Shown: positions 23,597 through 36,030, counted from the stretch's first letter. The stretch is 64,000 nt of DNA from Ceratobasidium sp. AG-K (GCA_037039685.1 JAWNGF010000012.1:992001-1056000); one strand, 5' to 3'. Notes: a model not told the origin generated them from the sequence alone. Translations and numbers: made by a program.

Positions 23597-25296
23597 ATGC
23601 CCGTTCCCTCCACAACCCTGCCCAGCCCCACGGTATATGATCTCAAAACCAGGGTAAGTAGGATGTGTCGCGGACTGAAATCTATACTTACATTGCATAG
23701 GTATGCTGGATATGTATGGAAGAAGAGTCGCACCCCATTACCCCATCTGATAAACCCAGGTGGATCCATCCCTGTGAGCATATTCGCGTTTTCAGCCTTG
23801 GCTCAACTAACAAAAAAATATTATTTAGGCAGATGTACCCTCGTCGCGCACGAGATATGTCTCTTGACATGGATATCCGAGTCCACCGCGCCAGGTGGCC
23901 AGACCGCCACAAATGCAACGAGTTGTCCCCAATGCAAGACCCCCTACCAGATCGTCAGTCAGAAATCGGCCATATTGACGATCATGAATCTTGTCGAGAT
24001 GGGCGGAATGGTTGTTCGCAAGGTGGCCATGTTCAATGGTTCGTTCTCTTCAAACGCCCCAACCGTTTTTATCATTTTATGTTTGCGTCGACACAGGCAT
24101 TTTCTTCGGTATTCTCATCCCAGCGACGGCCTATGGAGCAGTCACAGCGAGACTTATCCTTGGACAAGAAATGTACACTTTCTTGATCGGAAATAACCCG
24201 TTCCAGTGGTCCTTTTCGACTTTGGTGCATTTGGTGCGTACGTGTCATGCATAGAGTTACTATTACTTAATCATACATATCAGCCATTTATCTCTCTGGC
24301 TTTCCAAGGCACACAAATTACTCAAGCCCGGTCGTTGCTTCAGATAATGTGCATATCCTTGCCAATGCTTGCGTACGACTCGGCAGGATCTCCGTCCCCG
24401 ACTTCTATATTTTCCTATCCTCCCAGCCCGACCGTAGTGCTCGCGTTTTTACCATGCAGTAGGCCCATCTCCCATTCACTGCCGGAAACCGGAACTTACG
24501 CCGCATAGTCCAAGCAGCATACGGCTTTGCCAAACAAAAACTCTTTGACCTTGGTGCGGAAGCCATCATCCGGTTCGCAACCTACCGCATCCGCCGACGG
24601 CTCCAACAACACCAAGAAATCATCCAACGCCGCAGACCAGGCCGACGAGCCTCGCGTGAACAAAACAACCCCCCGAACGAGAACGAGAACGAAAACCAGG
24701 ACCAAGACCAGCCAAACCCAGACGCCGCCGAACAACCCCAAGCGGAAGATGCGATTCAGGCCCCAGTTCCACAAGTCGAACCTGCCGCTCCAGCCGAGCG
24801 TCCACCCGTGTCGTTCTTGTTCACTTCGACACTGCTGTTCCCATTTATTTCATCGGCAGCGGGTACGGCCTTGCTGTCGCTCTCTCACCACTTTCCAGCT
24901 GTACGGACGTTGATTGGATTACGCCGAAACGGGCGCGAAATGCGCTTCGCCCGTCCAATTGCCTCGACCACTGGCCTTGGTTTTGCCAGTAGCTTCCTCG
25001 ACCGATTAACTGCCGGTGGTCCTATAATGCTTAAAAGGGCATGGGGATGGGAGGACTTTGAGCCTGTTTGGTGCGTCATCTTTGTTTGTAGTGATAAATA
25101 TGTACTGACTTCGCGTCATAGGTGGAGAAATGTTCTAGGTTATGCGATCTATGTCGTGATCCACGATGCATGGGATCTTGCATATGCGTGGTTGCGTGTA
25201 ACCGAGCGGCGATCCCGAAAGGTTGTCGATCGGGCTTTCGAGGGTGTTGATCTCGCGTCGCTGGATCTCAGAGATTCATGGAGGATGGCAGGCTAG
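23597..25296 (+). CDS. Membrane-associated RING-CH (MARCH-type) E3 ubiquitin ligase
   Basis: Exons 23597-23653, 23701-23773, 23829-24038, 24097-24237, 24284-24372, 24463-25070 and 25122-25296 give about 450 residues. The C4HC3 RING-variant is complete: C21, C24, C44, C46, H51, C54, C76, C79 with W58 in the usual place. Several hydrophobic segments follow, then a polar NENENEN/Q-rich linker and further membrane spans, ending with WDLAYAWLRVTERR. Such ligases sit in ER or vacuolar membranes and ubiquitinate other membrane proteins. The weak point is around 24373-24462. Read without an intron, the frame is open except for one TAG at 24460-24462. A 90-nt intron with donor GTACGA and acceptor TAG removes it and keeps phase, so I prefer the intron. 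The exon 4 end at 24237 was chosen by phase. Confidence 0.82.
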
Positions 25297-26167
25297 ATTG
25301 GCCCGAGTTCGACTTGTGAGCCAGGCGGCGAGTAGACATACCAAGTGGGGGTTATACTTTCGGGCTTCGGAAACTTTATCCTTTTTGCGTCGCGTACTAA
25401 ATAATAGTAATACTTCCTGCCATCCACGTGGCTACCCTTGCGACTTAGTTTCAAGTCATGTCGTGAGAGAGAACCACTCCGAAAATCTCGGTGCTGACGG
25501 AGGAAACTCATATTCGGACTCGCTCGGCCGCCCACCCGACAGATTTCCGTTGGCTCAAGATACTGCCGGGTAGGAGAACTGATCGATGTGATATTCACCG
25601 CGGGCTGAAAGCTTGGCAAAAATAGAAGCACCACCTAACGTTCAACCGGAATGCAATATGTGATTTGGGATTATGCCTACGTATGTTTTCTTGTTCCATC
25701 TTATTTCCAGTTCTTTTGTCATGAAAATGTTATCCGTACTTTTTAAAGATAGATAGTTACGACAAAGACAAAATTTAGTCGCAGCATGGCGGCAATGGCA
25801 GTTGTATCACGCATATAGGCCACTAGACAATCCTGACAGGATTTCGTTGAAGTCACCTGGTCGAAATTCATATCTAGGTAGCACATCGTGTCATACTACG
25901 GTTCGTCGGTTACCACTGCTCGTACGAGGCTCTGGATTAATCATTGAGTCTACTCAACAACGCAAACTCGGGCTACTTTGCCGACGAATTGCACCTCAGA
26001 ATCAAGTTGACTTCCCAGGATGACTTGTGCTGCCCGGATGTTCGCCTCTCATCGGGTATGCTACCCGAGTCACAAGGAGGTATAAAACTGTCAAAGTTTA
26101 GGTCTCGATATTGGCATCGTTCTCCAAATCCCATTCTCAGCCAATCAACTCTTCAACATTCGCAGCC
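25297..26167. other. Intergenic, no gene seen
   Basis: 870 bp with only short unmatched open frames; should contain the RING-CH 3' UTR and the tautomerase promoter. Confidence 0.4.
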
Positions 26168-26672
26168 ATGCCTATGCATAGAATCTATACTCCCTCGGGA
26201 ACCTACAGCGCCGAGGAGAAATCCGAGTTGTCCAAGGCTATCACATCCATTTATTCCAACGCAGGGCTCCCTCCATTCTACGTAGTCGTCCTCTTCATTG
26301 ATCTTCCTCAAGACTCGTTCTATATTGGTGGAGCGCAGCACAGCTCCTTTGCCAGGTTTAACGTCCAACATCTCGCTCGCCATTTCGATAGCAAAGATCA
26401 TAAACTAGCGTTTATGGCAGCCTACGAGAGGGCTTTGAAGCCTTTTACGGCTGACAAGGGGCTTGATTGGGAGGTGGGTGGCCAATATGCAAGGCAACTG
26501 TTCGGTTCGAGGCTAATGGAGTGATCAGGTGAACGTTGACGAAGCCGATCCAATTACTTGGCACGAGAATGGCATGTCTCCGCCCGCACCTCAGTCAGAG
26601 GCAGAAAAGATCTGGTTCAAGGAAAACAAAGCCATACCATTTGATGGACCTTCGTTTGCTAGCACGTTGTAA
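26168..26672 (+). CDS. Tautomerase-superfamily protein (cis-CaaD-like)
   Basis: Two exons, 26168-26473 and 26529-26672, give 149 residues. The second residue is proline (MPMHRIYTPSG), which becomes the catalytic N-terminal Pro after Met removal. The segment YVVVLFIDLP..SFYIGG and R63 and R71 in the FARFNVQHLAR segment fit the two-domain-length tautomerases related to cis-3-chloroacrylic acid dehalogenase. Fungal members are common and their substrates are mostly unknown, so tautomerase activity is likely but dehalogenation should not be assumed. The intron splits the last 47 residues (VNVDEADPITWHENG...), which are needed for the usual length. A large foldback repeat begins 40 bp downstream of the stop. 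Confidence 0.85.
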
Positions 26673-26711
26673 AATACTTTTGAATGGGCCAACGTTGGAT
26701 TAACTGTTGGC

Positions 26712-27480
26712 GAGCTTGCGAAACACCGCTAAATCAACTTAGGCCCCTTGCGAGCACCTAGCTCTCGACACGACTCTAAACGCGACTCGACGCGACTACT
26801 TCCATTTCGCTCGCGCATTGAGTCTGATACTCCGCTATCAAGCTGCCAGAGAGACTTAAGACGCCTGCAGAGCCCGCGAAGGTCGCACCGAGGCATCTCC
26901 GCCACGTTCCTCCCCAAAGAGCCGATCCAGCCGAGTTCCAACCCCGACCCTGAGCCCGACCCCGACCCCGAATCGGCTTCAGCCTCACAGGCACAATTTA
27001 GAGATGTCCCAAGGGAAGCTTAGTAGTCGAGTATCAGACACTGCTTCGTGGAAGTTCTGGGAGGATAGATAGAGCGCTTGCACGCTTGAGCTAAATGTAT
27101 TCTATCGTCCTATAGATAGACATTCTAATTACATAGCATCTCCTACCCTGTCCAAATAGCTAGATATCCCTCGCAGCTCAGTGTCTGGGGCTAAAGCCGG
27201 TTCGAGCTCAGCTCAGGCCTGGTTTCAGCCTCAAGCCCAGCTTCGGGCTCGGAACTCGGCTGGATCGGCTCTTTGGGGGGGAACGTGGCGGAGATGCCTC
27301 GGTGCGACCTTCGCGGGCTCTGCAGGCGTCTTAAGTCTCTCTGGCAGCTTGATAGCGGAGTGTAAGACTCAATGCGCGAGCGAAATGGAACTAGTCGCCT
27401 CGAGTCGCATTTAGAGTCGTGTCGAGAGCTAGCACGTGCTCGCAAGTGTCTAATTTGATTTAGCGGTGTTTCGCAAGCTC
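26712..27480. mobile_element. Foldback element with about 230-bp terminal inverted repeats
   Basis: The segment 26712-26940 is the near-exact reverse complement of 27251-27480. Both outer ends begin with GAGCTTGCGAAACACCGCT and proceed through GCTCTCGACACGACTCTAAA to GCCGATCCAGCCGAGTTCC. About 310 bp of non-repeated sequence lies between. No coding capacity for a transposase is seen, so this looks like a non-autonomous TIR/foldback (MITE-like) element. I could not identify a clear target-site duplication. The two arms differ at scattered sites and by a few short indels, which argues against an assembly artefact and for moderate age. Transcription through it would make a long hairpin RNA, a natural small-RNA source. 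Confidence 0.85.
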
Positions 27481-27588
27481 TTGAATTGACCGATACACAC
27501 TCAATTATATGGGGTTAAAAACTCGTTTGCAAGCGCATACACGCAAAAACAATTAGACAGGTACCAGTCTAACTACTATTAACGTAAC

Positions 27589-28695
27589 TTAGAAAGAGAG
27601 AGTAGCACCGGCCGATCCAACGGCAGACTTGACCTTGGCTGCATCGAGGAGGGTGTAAGAGTAAGGAGCCTTGGTGAAAGTACCGGTGGGGGCCGAGTTG
27701 GAGGCACCGCCGAAGTCGTTGCCGCGGGCGACAGCGAAACCACCATCAGTGGCATAGAGAGGCTTCTTGACACCGCTATATGGAAATATCTGAGTGAGAT
27801 GTAAATTATAAAATGTGAGAGTTACCGACCTCCAGACATTGTTCTCAACGAGGAGTTGAGCGCCGAGGCGAGTGTTGATGCCGTCATTGGAGTTCTCGAA
27901 GCTAGCGCTTCGATGAGACGATTTGTGAGGGGTTAACAAAAGACTATACTTACTAGTTGTTGAAGAGATGACCAGTTCCGAAACGGAAAGAAGGCATGCG
28001 CGAATTGAGGTTCGACCACTTGTTTAACGCGTAAGTAACAGTGGCTGCCTTGTCCTCTGCACCGTTGTTATCAGAGTGACCGACAAGTGACGCCTTGTAA
28101 TGGTCGTGCAAGACTGAGTTTGTGATGCTAACATAGGTGCTGCCGTGAGTGACATCGAGGAGACCATCATAGTAGTCCTTGTCATGGTCGCGGTCAGAGG
28201 AAAGGTCAATGTGGTCGACCCAGACCTTGGAAGACTCCTGGATGCCAAGGGCGTCGCCAGCCGAGGCGAGGACCTTGGAGATCTTCACGTTACGGATGAT
28301 GACGTTGGACTTCTTGTTGATGCGGAGACCGACACCAACGAGGGCAGCGCCAGACTTGCCGAGAACTGACTTATTAGAGCCAACTTTGACAATGGTGTTG
28401 CCAGTAATCTGACCCGAGACGAGGACGATCTTGGCCTTGTCGTCGGCGAGGGCAGAGGTAAGCGCTGCCAGAGTAGAAACAGTGACTGTAGCCCCACCAA
28501 CACCACCAGTGGTCCTAAATGTATGCGTGAGATTTTGCCACTGTCTGGGAACAGAACATGTACGAACCCGCCCTGAGCAGCGTATCCAATGTTAGCTTTG
28601 TCGGTGGGACTAGCACGACGCTCCAGTGTCGGGGCACCAGTCACGAGCTGCGCAAGCACAGCGAGAATAGAGATGGAAGCAACTGTGAAACGCAT
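27589..28695 (-). CDS. Pectate lyase, polysaccharide lyase family 1
   Basis: Four exons on the minus strand (28695-28568, 28514-27954, 27901-27830, 27775-27589) give 315 residues. A signal peptide (about 1-20, ISILAVLAQLVTGA) is followed by the parallel beta-helix of PL1: VWVDHIDLSSDRDHD, YYDGLLDVTHGSTYVSITNS and RMPSFRFGTGH with the conserved acidic and arginine residues. Then come NSNDGINTRLGAQ and LVENNVW. These enzymes cleave polygalacturonate by calcium-dependent beta-elimination outside the cell, in plant cell-wall breakdown. The exon 3 acceptor at 27902-27903 was chosen over one 6 nt upstream because it restores the family string NNYFEN. The right arm of the foldback element ends 108 bp beyond the stop codon and may lie in the 3' UTR. 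Confidence 0.94.
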
Positions 28696-31031
28696 CTTGA
28701 AAGATAGGGAATGTGGTTGAGAAGGAACGTGCGTTGGTTGGTTGTTTGAGAGAAAAGAGAGAAGAAACCTGCTGTGAGGTCTACCAGCTGAAAACTGCCC
28801 GGTTCTATAGACTGGATATTCGACAAACAATGCCTGACATGAAATGTCGCGTGTCGGAGGCCAAGACCATCAATTACCATATCGAAGCTCAAGGTGCTAA
28901 TAGCTTCCCTCCTGTTGCGAACCGATGGAGGCAATCAAGAGCTTGTCCACGCCGCTTTGCCCTGGTTCCCTCGGGCCGACATTTGCGGCGCCAAGGCAGC
29001 CGCCCTGATGTTCCGGCAAATATTATTTCCTTTTTGGCGTAAATACCGTCATGCCTAGCTCCTCACGATATCGAGTGGCTCGCTGATTCTATGCTACGCC
29101 ATCTAAACTTCACAGCAGCAGTAAAAATGTAGTCGGTGCCACCCTACAACCCTCCTGAATGAGATTTGCCGTGGTTCATTATCGATGGTCGGAATATTTG
29201 CTTTAATGTCATGGATTGGGTGATTTCAGCCAACCCACAACGACGGTGTTTGGACGCCCTCGACAACGTTAATTCGTTCTACTCCTGTTCGCCATATCAC
29301 ATTTTTAGATTGTACAGGGCAAACCATACATGTATGTATACTGTACCGACTCGGTTATGGGCACATGTATACACCCGTCCATAGGTTTGATTGTTGCTGA
29401 GATGAAACCCCAAATTAAACATAATTTCTGGTTCCCCTGGCGAGCGTTCGGCATTGAGACCGGCATAGCGGAAGCAACGGGCCGAAACAAATAGGGCAAA
29501 CGAACCGTGCTTTAACATACGACATGATAGAGATGTGGCGACTATCTGAATTGTCCCGGTCGTACAGGGTATCTGGTTACGTGTCATTGGTTACTAATCT
29601 CGCAGGATCAGCTGCTGTGAACGAATTTACCAACTTGAGTGACTTAAAATTCTTGAGTTGAAAGGCGTAACACGCTACTAAGATATAGGTGTTTTCCCAG
29701 TAACTGAACGGCTGCTCACTCTATGCCGGCCAACGTATAGTTACCCATTCCCTTGCGTCTTCTTGAAAATTACAAATCGCGGAAGCCCCCGCAATGCGTC
29801 TGATACACGCGTTAGAAAACGAAACATGCCTATCGACGCTCGGAGATTTTATGCCGATATATATAATTCAGTACTAGCTCAACGCATGGGAGTGCGGCCC
29901 CGTCCCGCCTGACACTTACTATTGCGAATACCTCCCATGACAAACTGCGAGCCTGAGGAACCAACTTGTCTATCTAGTGATATACAACTGAGACTCAAAC
30001 TACCACTCGCAACCCCCTGTTACCAAACACCATCGTCGTTTCCGGATGGAGTGTTTACCGCCTCTAACTTGGCCACTGAAAGGCCAGCGACTTGAGGCCT
30101 CAACGCGAGGACTAATTACCTTCGAAAACACGCACGAGGTACCCTCCCCTCGTGCCCGATCGACTTCATTTACATGCGTTCAATCAATCTGGGTCCCTCA
30201 TCGGCGTGCTTCCTTACCATTGGCACAGTCTCAACACCCAACCGTAAACCCCGGCCTTCTACTCTTACTCGCCATCCCATAGAAAGTCCGCCCCTTTAGT
30301 TTTTGTGTTAACGCTAATTTGCCCTGAAATCATGGTCGAGACATCTAGTAAGTGGCTAGCCACTCCAGGTCTAGCTCTGTTACTGTATCATCCAATGAGT
30401 GAATCACGATCAGTGTACCAGTGTTGCTGGGTTCTAGAAAGCGTTCGACCGCGCTTTGATCGTATATGTTCAAGTTCGTGGTCGCCTATTCGGGCATCGT
30501 AGATTCGTTCACGAGTTCAGACCAGCAACTTTACGCCCCAGGTAACGATTATGTACATGAGAAGCCTTCTGTTGACTTAAATTGGCTTCAGTCGGAAGAC
30601 CACGCGTGCAGGCACAAAAAACGTTGTGGTGTATTCAATCAGTCTTCCAACGCCAGTAATGACGATACTCACGTCATACATTTATACCGTCCATCCTCGC
30701 ACGCCGCGGATAGAACTATCGCTCCAAAATTCTAAACCCTAGACGGGAGCATTTGGTTTCCTAATTTGGTATATGTGGTGGCGCTGATCAGTGATCGAAG
30801 GGTTCTAGACATTTCATTGCCGTTGGGGCAAGCAATCGAGGCTCGATATAGACACCCAGAATTATCTCTGAGGTAGTGATTGTCGATGGGTGGCTCAGGA
30901 TCTGATTCGCCAGTACGTAGATGACTTCATCGGCTTACTCGATCGAACATGACGCCAATCGGTTTGCTCAACTTTTTCCCGCCAAAGTACAAATACCAGC
31001 CTTGGCACGAGCACTACATCTTACAGTTGCC
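28696..31031. other. Intergenic, no gene seen
   Basis: 2.3 kb between divergent secreted-protein genes. Many short open frames occur, but none has a recognisable motif or a convincing splice chain. It may contain decayed sequence or a non-coding transcript. Confidence 0.45.
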
Positions 31032-32541
31032 ATGAAGTCGTTTGCCCTGCTTGCAGTTGTAGCCTTGCTCGCATCCGCTGCCCCGTCTCGCGACAGGAAT
31101 GCCCGTAGTCCGTCCTTATTGACATACAATGGACCAGGCATTATGTACGCCCGCAACAACGATGGCAAGTTTAACCCCCCGAAAGGAGGTGTCAACCCTC
31201 CGAAACCTTCATATGGGTTCAAGAGCGACTTTGACTACCACTCGCTTGTAAGTCTGGAGACTGCCGAGACTCGGTCTGATCTAACGCTATTTATAGAACT
31301 TGGCGCTGAACCAAGAGTGGATCGAGCTTGACTTGTTCCGCTACAGTCTCAAGCGGTTCTCTACCCAAGAATTTGAGGACGCGGGGCTAAATGAGGACGA
31401 CCGTTATCTCATCGAGTTTATGGCTGAGCAGGAGGTCGGCCATGCCAGGGCACTTGGAAACTTGCTGGGTGGACGTGAGTGAGGTCATTGTGACGCTCAT
31501 GCATTGTGGTTGATCATTCGTCTTGCAGCCGATGCGGCCTCCAAACCTTGCGAGTACACATATCCATTCCAAACTGTGCGCGAATTTATCGACTTTAGCC
31601 AAAAGGCAAGTAGTGACTCCAGGCGTACATTCTGCGTACTTACGTTGCATTCAGCTCACCCGTTGGGGCGAGTCCGGCGTCTACGGATTTCTTCCCAAAC
31701 TTGATTCTAGGCCGAGCGCTCAAATCCTACTCCAATCCATTACGACCGAGGTACACCTTGTCTAACTGTATTCATTCATCGCTCATATGTTTTTTAGGCC
31801 CGCCAACAAATGATCTTCCGTCAATTCGAAGGTCTCTTCGCCATGCCCGTCTGGTTCGAGACTGGGATCACCCAGTCGATGGCCTGGACCCTTTTGGCTC
31901 CGTACCTCGCCGAATGCCCAAAGGAGAACCCCAAGATCAAGTGGCGCAACTTTCCTGCTCTGAACGTGACCGTAAGTTGCGTACCAAATTTAGAAAGCGA
32001 GTTCTAACACGTTTCTGCCAGAACAATCCCAATGCGACTGATCCGAACTACGGACCTGCCATTTCGCGCAACCGCCCGTCGTTTACCGGACCTGGACGTG
32101 AGGTGACCTTTACCTGGGAAGACCCGGGAAAGAAGGTTGGTCCCAAGAACTTTGACTATGTGACAGCAACTACCGTTCCCGGCAAGGGCAAGGTGCGCTT
32201 TCCTTCCTACCTCGACGGTTTATGTACTAACGGTGTATTGGTAGTTTGCGGCATGGATTTCTCAACTCAACGTTACATACACCCCGCTCGAGAACATCAA
32301 AGGGAACTCGGCGTCGACCAAGCAGCCTGACGCCTATGTTTTCCCTGGTCTGGACACTGGCGACCCACAAGTCAACGGTAAGCCTGTCCCCCCCCCCTGT
32401 ACTGAAGAGAGGTATCTTATGATGTGTCAAGGGACCACATTTGTCGCCATCACTGATACTGACTTGTTCGTCACTCCGGCCAACCTCTCGTTGATTGACA
32501 ACCACATCGTGGCTGGCCCGGCTATCTACCAAGCCTATTAA
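31032..32541 (+). CDS. Secreted Rds1-like ferritin-fold protein
   Basis: Eight exons (31032-31247, 31297-31474, 31529-31605, 31655-31750, 31798-31971, 32022-32192, 32245-32377, 32432-32541) give 384 residues. A signal peptide (MKSFALLAVVALLASA) is followed by a Gly/Pro/Asn-rich stretch and then a ferritin-like four-helix domain: LNQEWIELDLFRYSL, FMAEQEVGHARALGNLLG and ARQQMIFRQFEG with the Glu and ExxH residues typical of di-iron helices. The C-terminal half matches Rds1/ferritin-like proteins of fungi, first noted as stress-induced in fission yeast. Whether metal is bound is not settled by sequence alone. Intron 3 (31606-31654) uses the donor GCAAGT, a canonical GC-AG intron. Neighbours are the pectate lyase and the unknown membrane-protein family. 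Confidence 0.87.
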
Positions 32542-32847
32542 TTCTGACGCTGCTGTTAATTCCTGAACTATAAGACACTCGTCCGTAACAAACAAATGTA
32601 TCATAAGTATTTTGTAATGAAATAATGCACAGTCCCAGACTGAGCTTGACCCATGAACGCACTCGATGAGACGTAAATCTAGTGCCAGAGTCGATTCAGA
32701 CACGATGAGAGTCGAAAAGTAAATCATGGTTGTTCAAGGAGTAAAGTTAGCAAGTTATCGATTACATTTGTCGAAGTCGAACGCATACAGGTATCATCAA
32801 GTCCAAATTAACATACAAGACGCCCAAAAATCTCACATAAAACCCGA

Positions 32848-34013
32848 CTAAACCTGCTGTGCCTGTGCTTGCTCTGGTGGCTTAACCCCCTCTTCCGAAC
32901 TGGCACTGCTACTAGTGGATCTTCTATCGCTCACCGCCATCTCGCGCTTGTGTATAACCATCTCCTTGAGCCACGAACAAATGTCGAAAATCTGTTGTAG
33001 CAGCATGATCACCGCGAGCGACTGACCCAACGACCAGCTACTCAAGTCAGACGCGACGCCGTTGCGTTTGATCATTTGTTCGATGGTGACGATCATGTAT
33101 ATCAGCCGATAAATCCACCCATGCTGTTTAATTTGGTTTTACCCGCGCCAGCACCTATGTTGGGCTTCAGCAATGGTGAAAGTGGCAAAAATAAGGAGCC
33201 TCACCAATTCTGTATACCTATCCCGTTTAGCAGTTCGGTACGCCTCGGAAATCCGCGCTTCCAGTTCACCACCGTTCGCAATCACCTTTAGCGTCCATAA
33301 AAGCACGCTCCAGATAGAGCCTATCGTTGGGATAATAGTGATTCCGAAAATGACAAGCGCGAATATCCGTAGTCCGTTGTTGGTCGCTGGGATTGACTTG
33401 CCAACGATCACAAACTGGGTGTCGAGGTTGGCCGTGCAGGCAGATATGCCAGCATCGGGGCTATCTGGCGAAGGCTGCAGCCCAAAGTTCCATGGGTCGA
33501 TCCAGATTTGAAAGCCCCAGTAGGTCCAAAAGATAAAGAATAGTGCGGTCGTAAAGTTGAGTGAGAACCCAAGCGTTGCAATCTACAAAAATATAAACAG
33601 ATATTCCCATGCCTAAGGACAGGCAACCCACGTATTGACGGTTAACAGTCGCAAACGCAGTCATCATTGTCGCCAACATGGTTCCCACAATCGCGTCAAG
33701 GAGACTCAGCCCACCAGTCTTCCATTGCCCGATACTCGCGCAAATCAGGCTAATGGATAGGACGTATGTCGCACGCGCCGTGTTTCGGATGATTTGGAGA
33801 TTGTTAGGGAAGAGCGATGGAATGATCTATGGATGCGTCAGCTCCCTGTAGGGAAGTGAAAAACGGGAGACATACCATGTTCAGCACTGTTTGGACATAC
33901 ATTGCAGTCCGAACACCAATACCAGAAATGTCCGGATTGGAGATAATCTTCATGCAAAAATCTTCTACTTCATCTGTGCAAGCGGTCGCGACCTCTGTAA
34001 CGTTCAGGCTCAT
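32848..34013 (-). pseudogene. Unrecognised multi-TM family, member 1 (frameshifted)
   Basis: Minus-strand exons 34013-33876, 33826-33632, 33582-33205 and 33154-32848. The N-terminus has two cysteines and the motif FC..IISNPDIS followed by GIGVRTAMYVQ. Hydrophobic segments follow, then the loop SPDAGISACTAN and the C-terminal block TIEQMIKRNGVASDL..WSLGQ. The last part is out of frame: after SMGGFIG there is a TGA near 33105 caused by one missing base, and the phase at the exon 3/4 junction also disagrees with member 3. As written, the protein would lose its last two membrane segments. This copy lacks the intron that all other copies have between SNPDI and GIGVRT. Function unknown. Location next to member relics at 34.8-36.0 kb points to tandem duplication. 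Confidence 0.7.
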
Positions 34014-34837
34014 TGCGTCGTGGAAAATGTAAAATCTGTGGAATTAAGATGCGATGCGATGCGAGTCCTATGTTGATGCTGAATCCGAGGAGTCAGGTAT
34101 GTGGCCAAAATGTGATAGCAAGAACACGACAGCAAGAACACAACAACGAAAACAGCGCAAGAGCGAGGGCTGACGAGGGCAAAAGGCAGGGCAAGTCGAG
34201 TCCAGCTCGTCCAGATATACACGCTCGTCGCCAATGCACCGCCCCGAGCCGATGGATGCAGTGCGCCAATCACTTCTCGAAGGGACGTAGCGTTCCATGT
34301 GGCTAACGAGGCGAGGATTTATGTCCCCGGCGACAAAAAGATGCACAGGATAGACAAAGGCGTGTTCGACTCGCCAATAACGGCTATCACCCGCGTCATA
34401 GATGAAGGCACGTCGCCATATCACCCACAGCGTTCCGAACAAAGGTATGCACGGAATGCGAGCTGTGTTTCAAGCTGTGTCACGAACAAACACGTAAAAT
34501 GAACAAGCGCTCAGCGGCTTCCGCAGCATTTGATTGGCCGGAACTCGGACCTTGACAACCACACGACCCCCACGTTGAGCTTGCGAACGACCACAGCATA
34601 CTCGCGGCTCACCAATGACGGCGCCACGATCCCACAATCGACTCCTAATTCTCACTCCCAATCACTCTACTGCACAAACCAAGCCCATACTCCACTCGAG
34701 CCCATAACCTACTCTACACTTTCTTCTTGGATCTCATTCAGTATTTTCCAGCCTTGCGCATTCGTGTACATACACCGAATTTAATATCAGCAATCTACTC
34801 ACATATACCTAGCCTGAGGCAGTGGCCTGCTACCTTC

Positions 34838-36030
34838 TCACCCATAAGTGTTTCGAGGCCATCGTGGGGTCGGCGTTGCTTCCCCGGCGTCTAATGTCCT
34901 TGCATCCATCCACGACCCATTATCGCCATATTGCGGTCCGCCCAGTCCGCTTCCTGACCCAAAGTCGAAAGCTCGTAGAAGTAGAAGCATTGCGACAACC
35001 TGACCAAGCACCCACCACTCAAATTGCGAACGATGTCGTTGCAACAAATCATATGTTCGGTGGTAACGATCAAATATACCAGACCGGCGAGATAGTGATG
35101 TCGCTTGGTTTAATCTGAGCCCGAGATGGTTCTGTACCGTCCATGAGAGTAGGCCCACCGAGCCTCTGGTCGATCAATTTCGTGCGCGAGGTGGATTCGA
35201 ACCTCGGCAAAACGGGCTCTGGCCTTTCTGCCACCCGTAATGACCGAGGGGGACTTCACACAGCTACTAGCCGGGGGATGGCGAGCCCGAACGTGAGTTC
35301 GAATAATTAATTCGTTTCCAGGTGCTAGGATCAAATGGTCGGATATCACAAATTGGATTTCAGTTGGCGGTACAAGCCGAGAGGAGCGAACTGGGTGTAG
35401 GGCTTGGCTCAAAGGTCGCATGGAACCATCCATATTTGATGTCCTCAATAAATCCACAGGATGAAAACTAGTCTGGTGAAAAGTCGAACGAGAACATAGG
35501 TCTCATGATCTGTTGCACCTTCCCCATCAGCGCCCACTCTTAGCCGGGAAAACGACTGGCGCATTCAGTGTCAATTGGCACAAACACTGACATTACAATT
35601 GTCCACACAGTTTCAGGAACAAATCGGACTCAATTCACTCGAGTTCGTTGTCCGATACTCGCTATGATCAAGTTGTGGCGGTACTTTACCAGGACGTCAT
35701 ATGACGCGTATGTCGATCCGGGGAATCTCGCGAGGGCCGGCTTCCAAAGCATACTTGGTCAGTTGTTGGTTAAGCAGACAATAGGAGAAGGCCATACTAT
35801 TATGGGTACCCTCTGGTTGTACATTGCGGCTCGGCCTTGGATAGCTTAGCCACCTATTAGTCTATAGTTTCCCATATGAGGTATGGCTAAAAATAAAATA
35901 CCCGGATCGGATATAATGCTGCTGGATTCTTGGACTACGACTGTACCGGCAAAGACCAGTCTCGTTGAGGCCCAGCTAACAGTACGCGAGGAGAAGACGT
36001 CGGTTACGGGAGCAAAAATAATTCCACCAT
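34838..36030 (-). pseudogene. Relic of the multi-TM family
   Basis: The right part (about 35,640-36,030, minus strand) still resembles the family's SNPD-intron-GIGVRT region and the following membrane exon: DNA matches include the string ATAGCGAGTATCGGACAACG and the intron boundary near 35845. The left part (about 34,838-35,118) resembles the C-terminal block: VYLIVTTEHMICCNDIVRNLS then VLGQVVAMLLLLRAFD. The middle third is replaced by about 450 bp of unrelated sequence (35,130-35,570). Several stops and frameshifts make it clearly non-functional. Confidence 0.6.
35190..35260 (-). other. Isolated pol III B-box-like sequence
   Basis: The minus strand at about 35,200-35,210 reads GGTTCGAATCC, an exact tRNA B box, inside the insertion that splits the membrane-gene relic. 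I cannot fold the flanks into a tRNA, and no clear A box is visible. A tRNA-derived SINE fragment is possible. Confidence 0.2.

Noticed and set aside
26168..26672. Naming the tautomerase a dehalogenase
   Set aside because: The fold and Pro-2 are clear, but fungal cis-CaaD-like proteins mostly lack shown dehalogenase activity and not all catalytic residues can be placed by eye.
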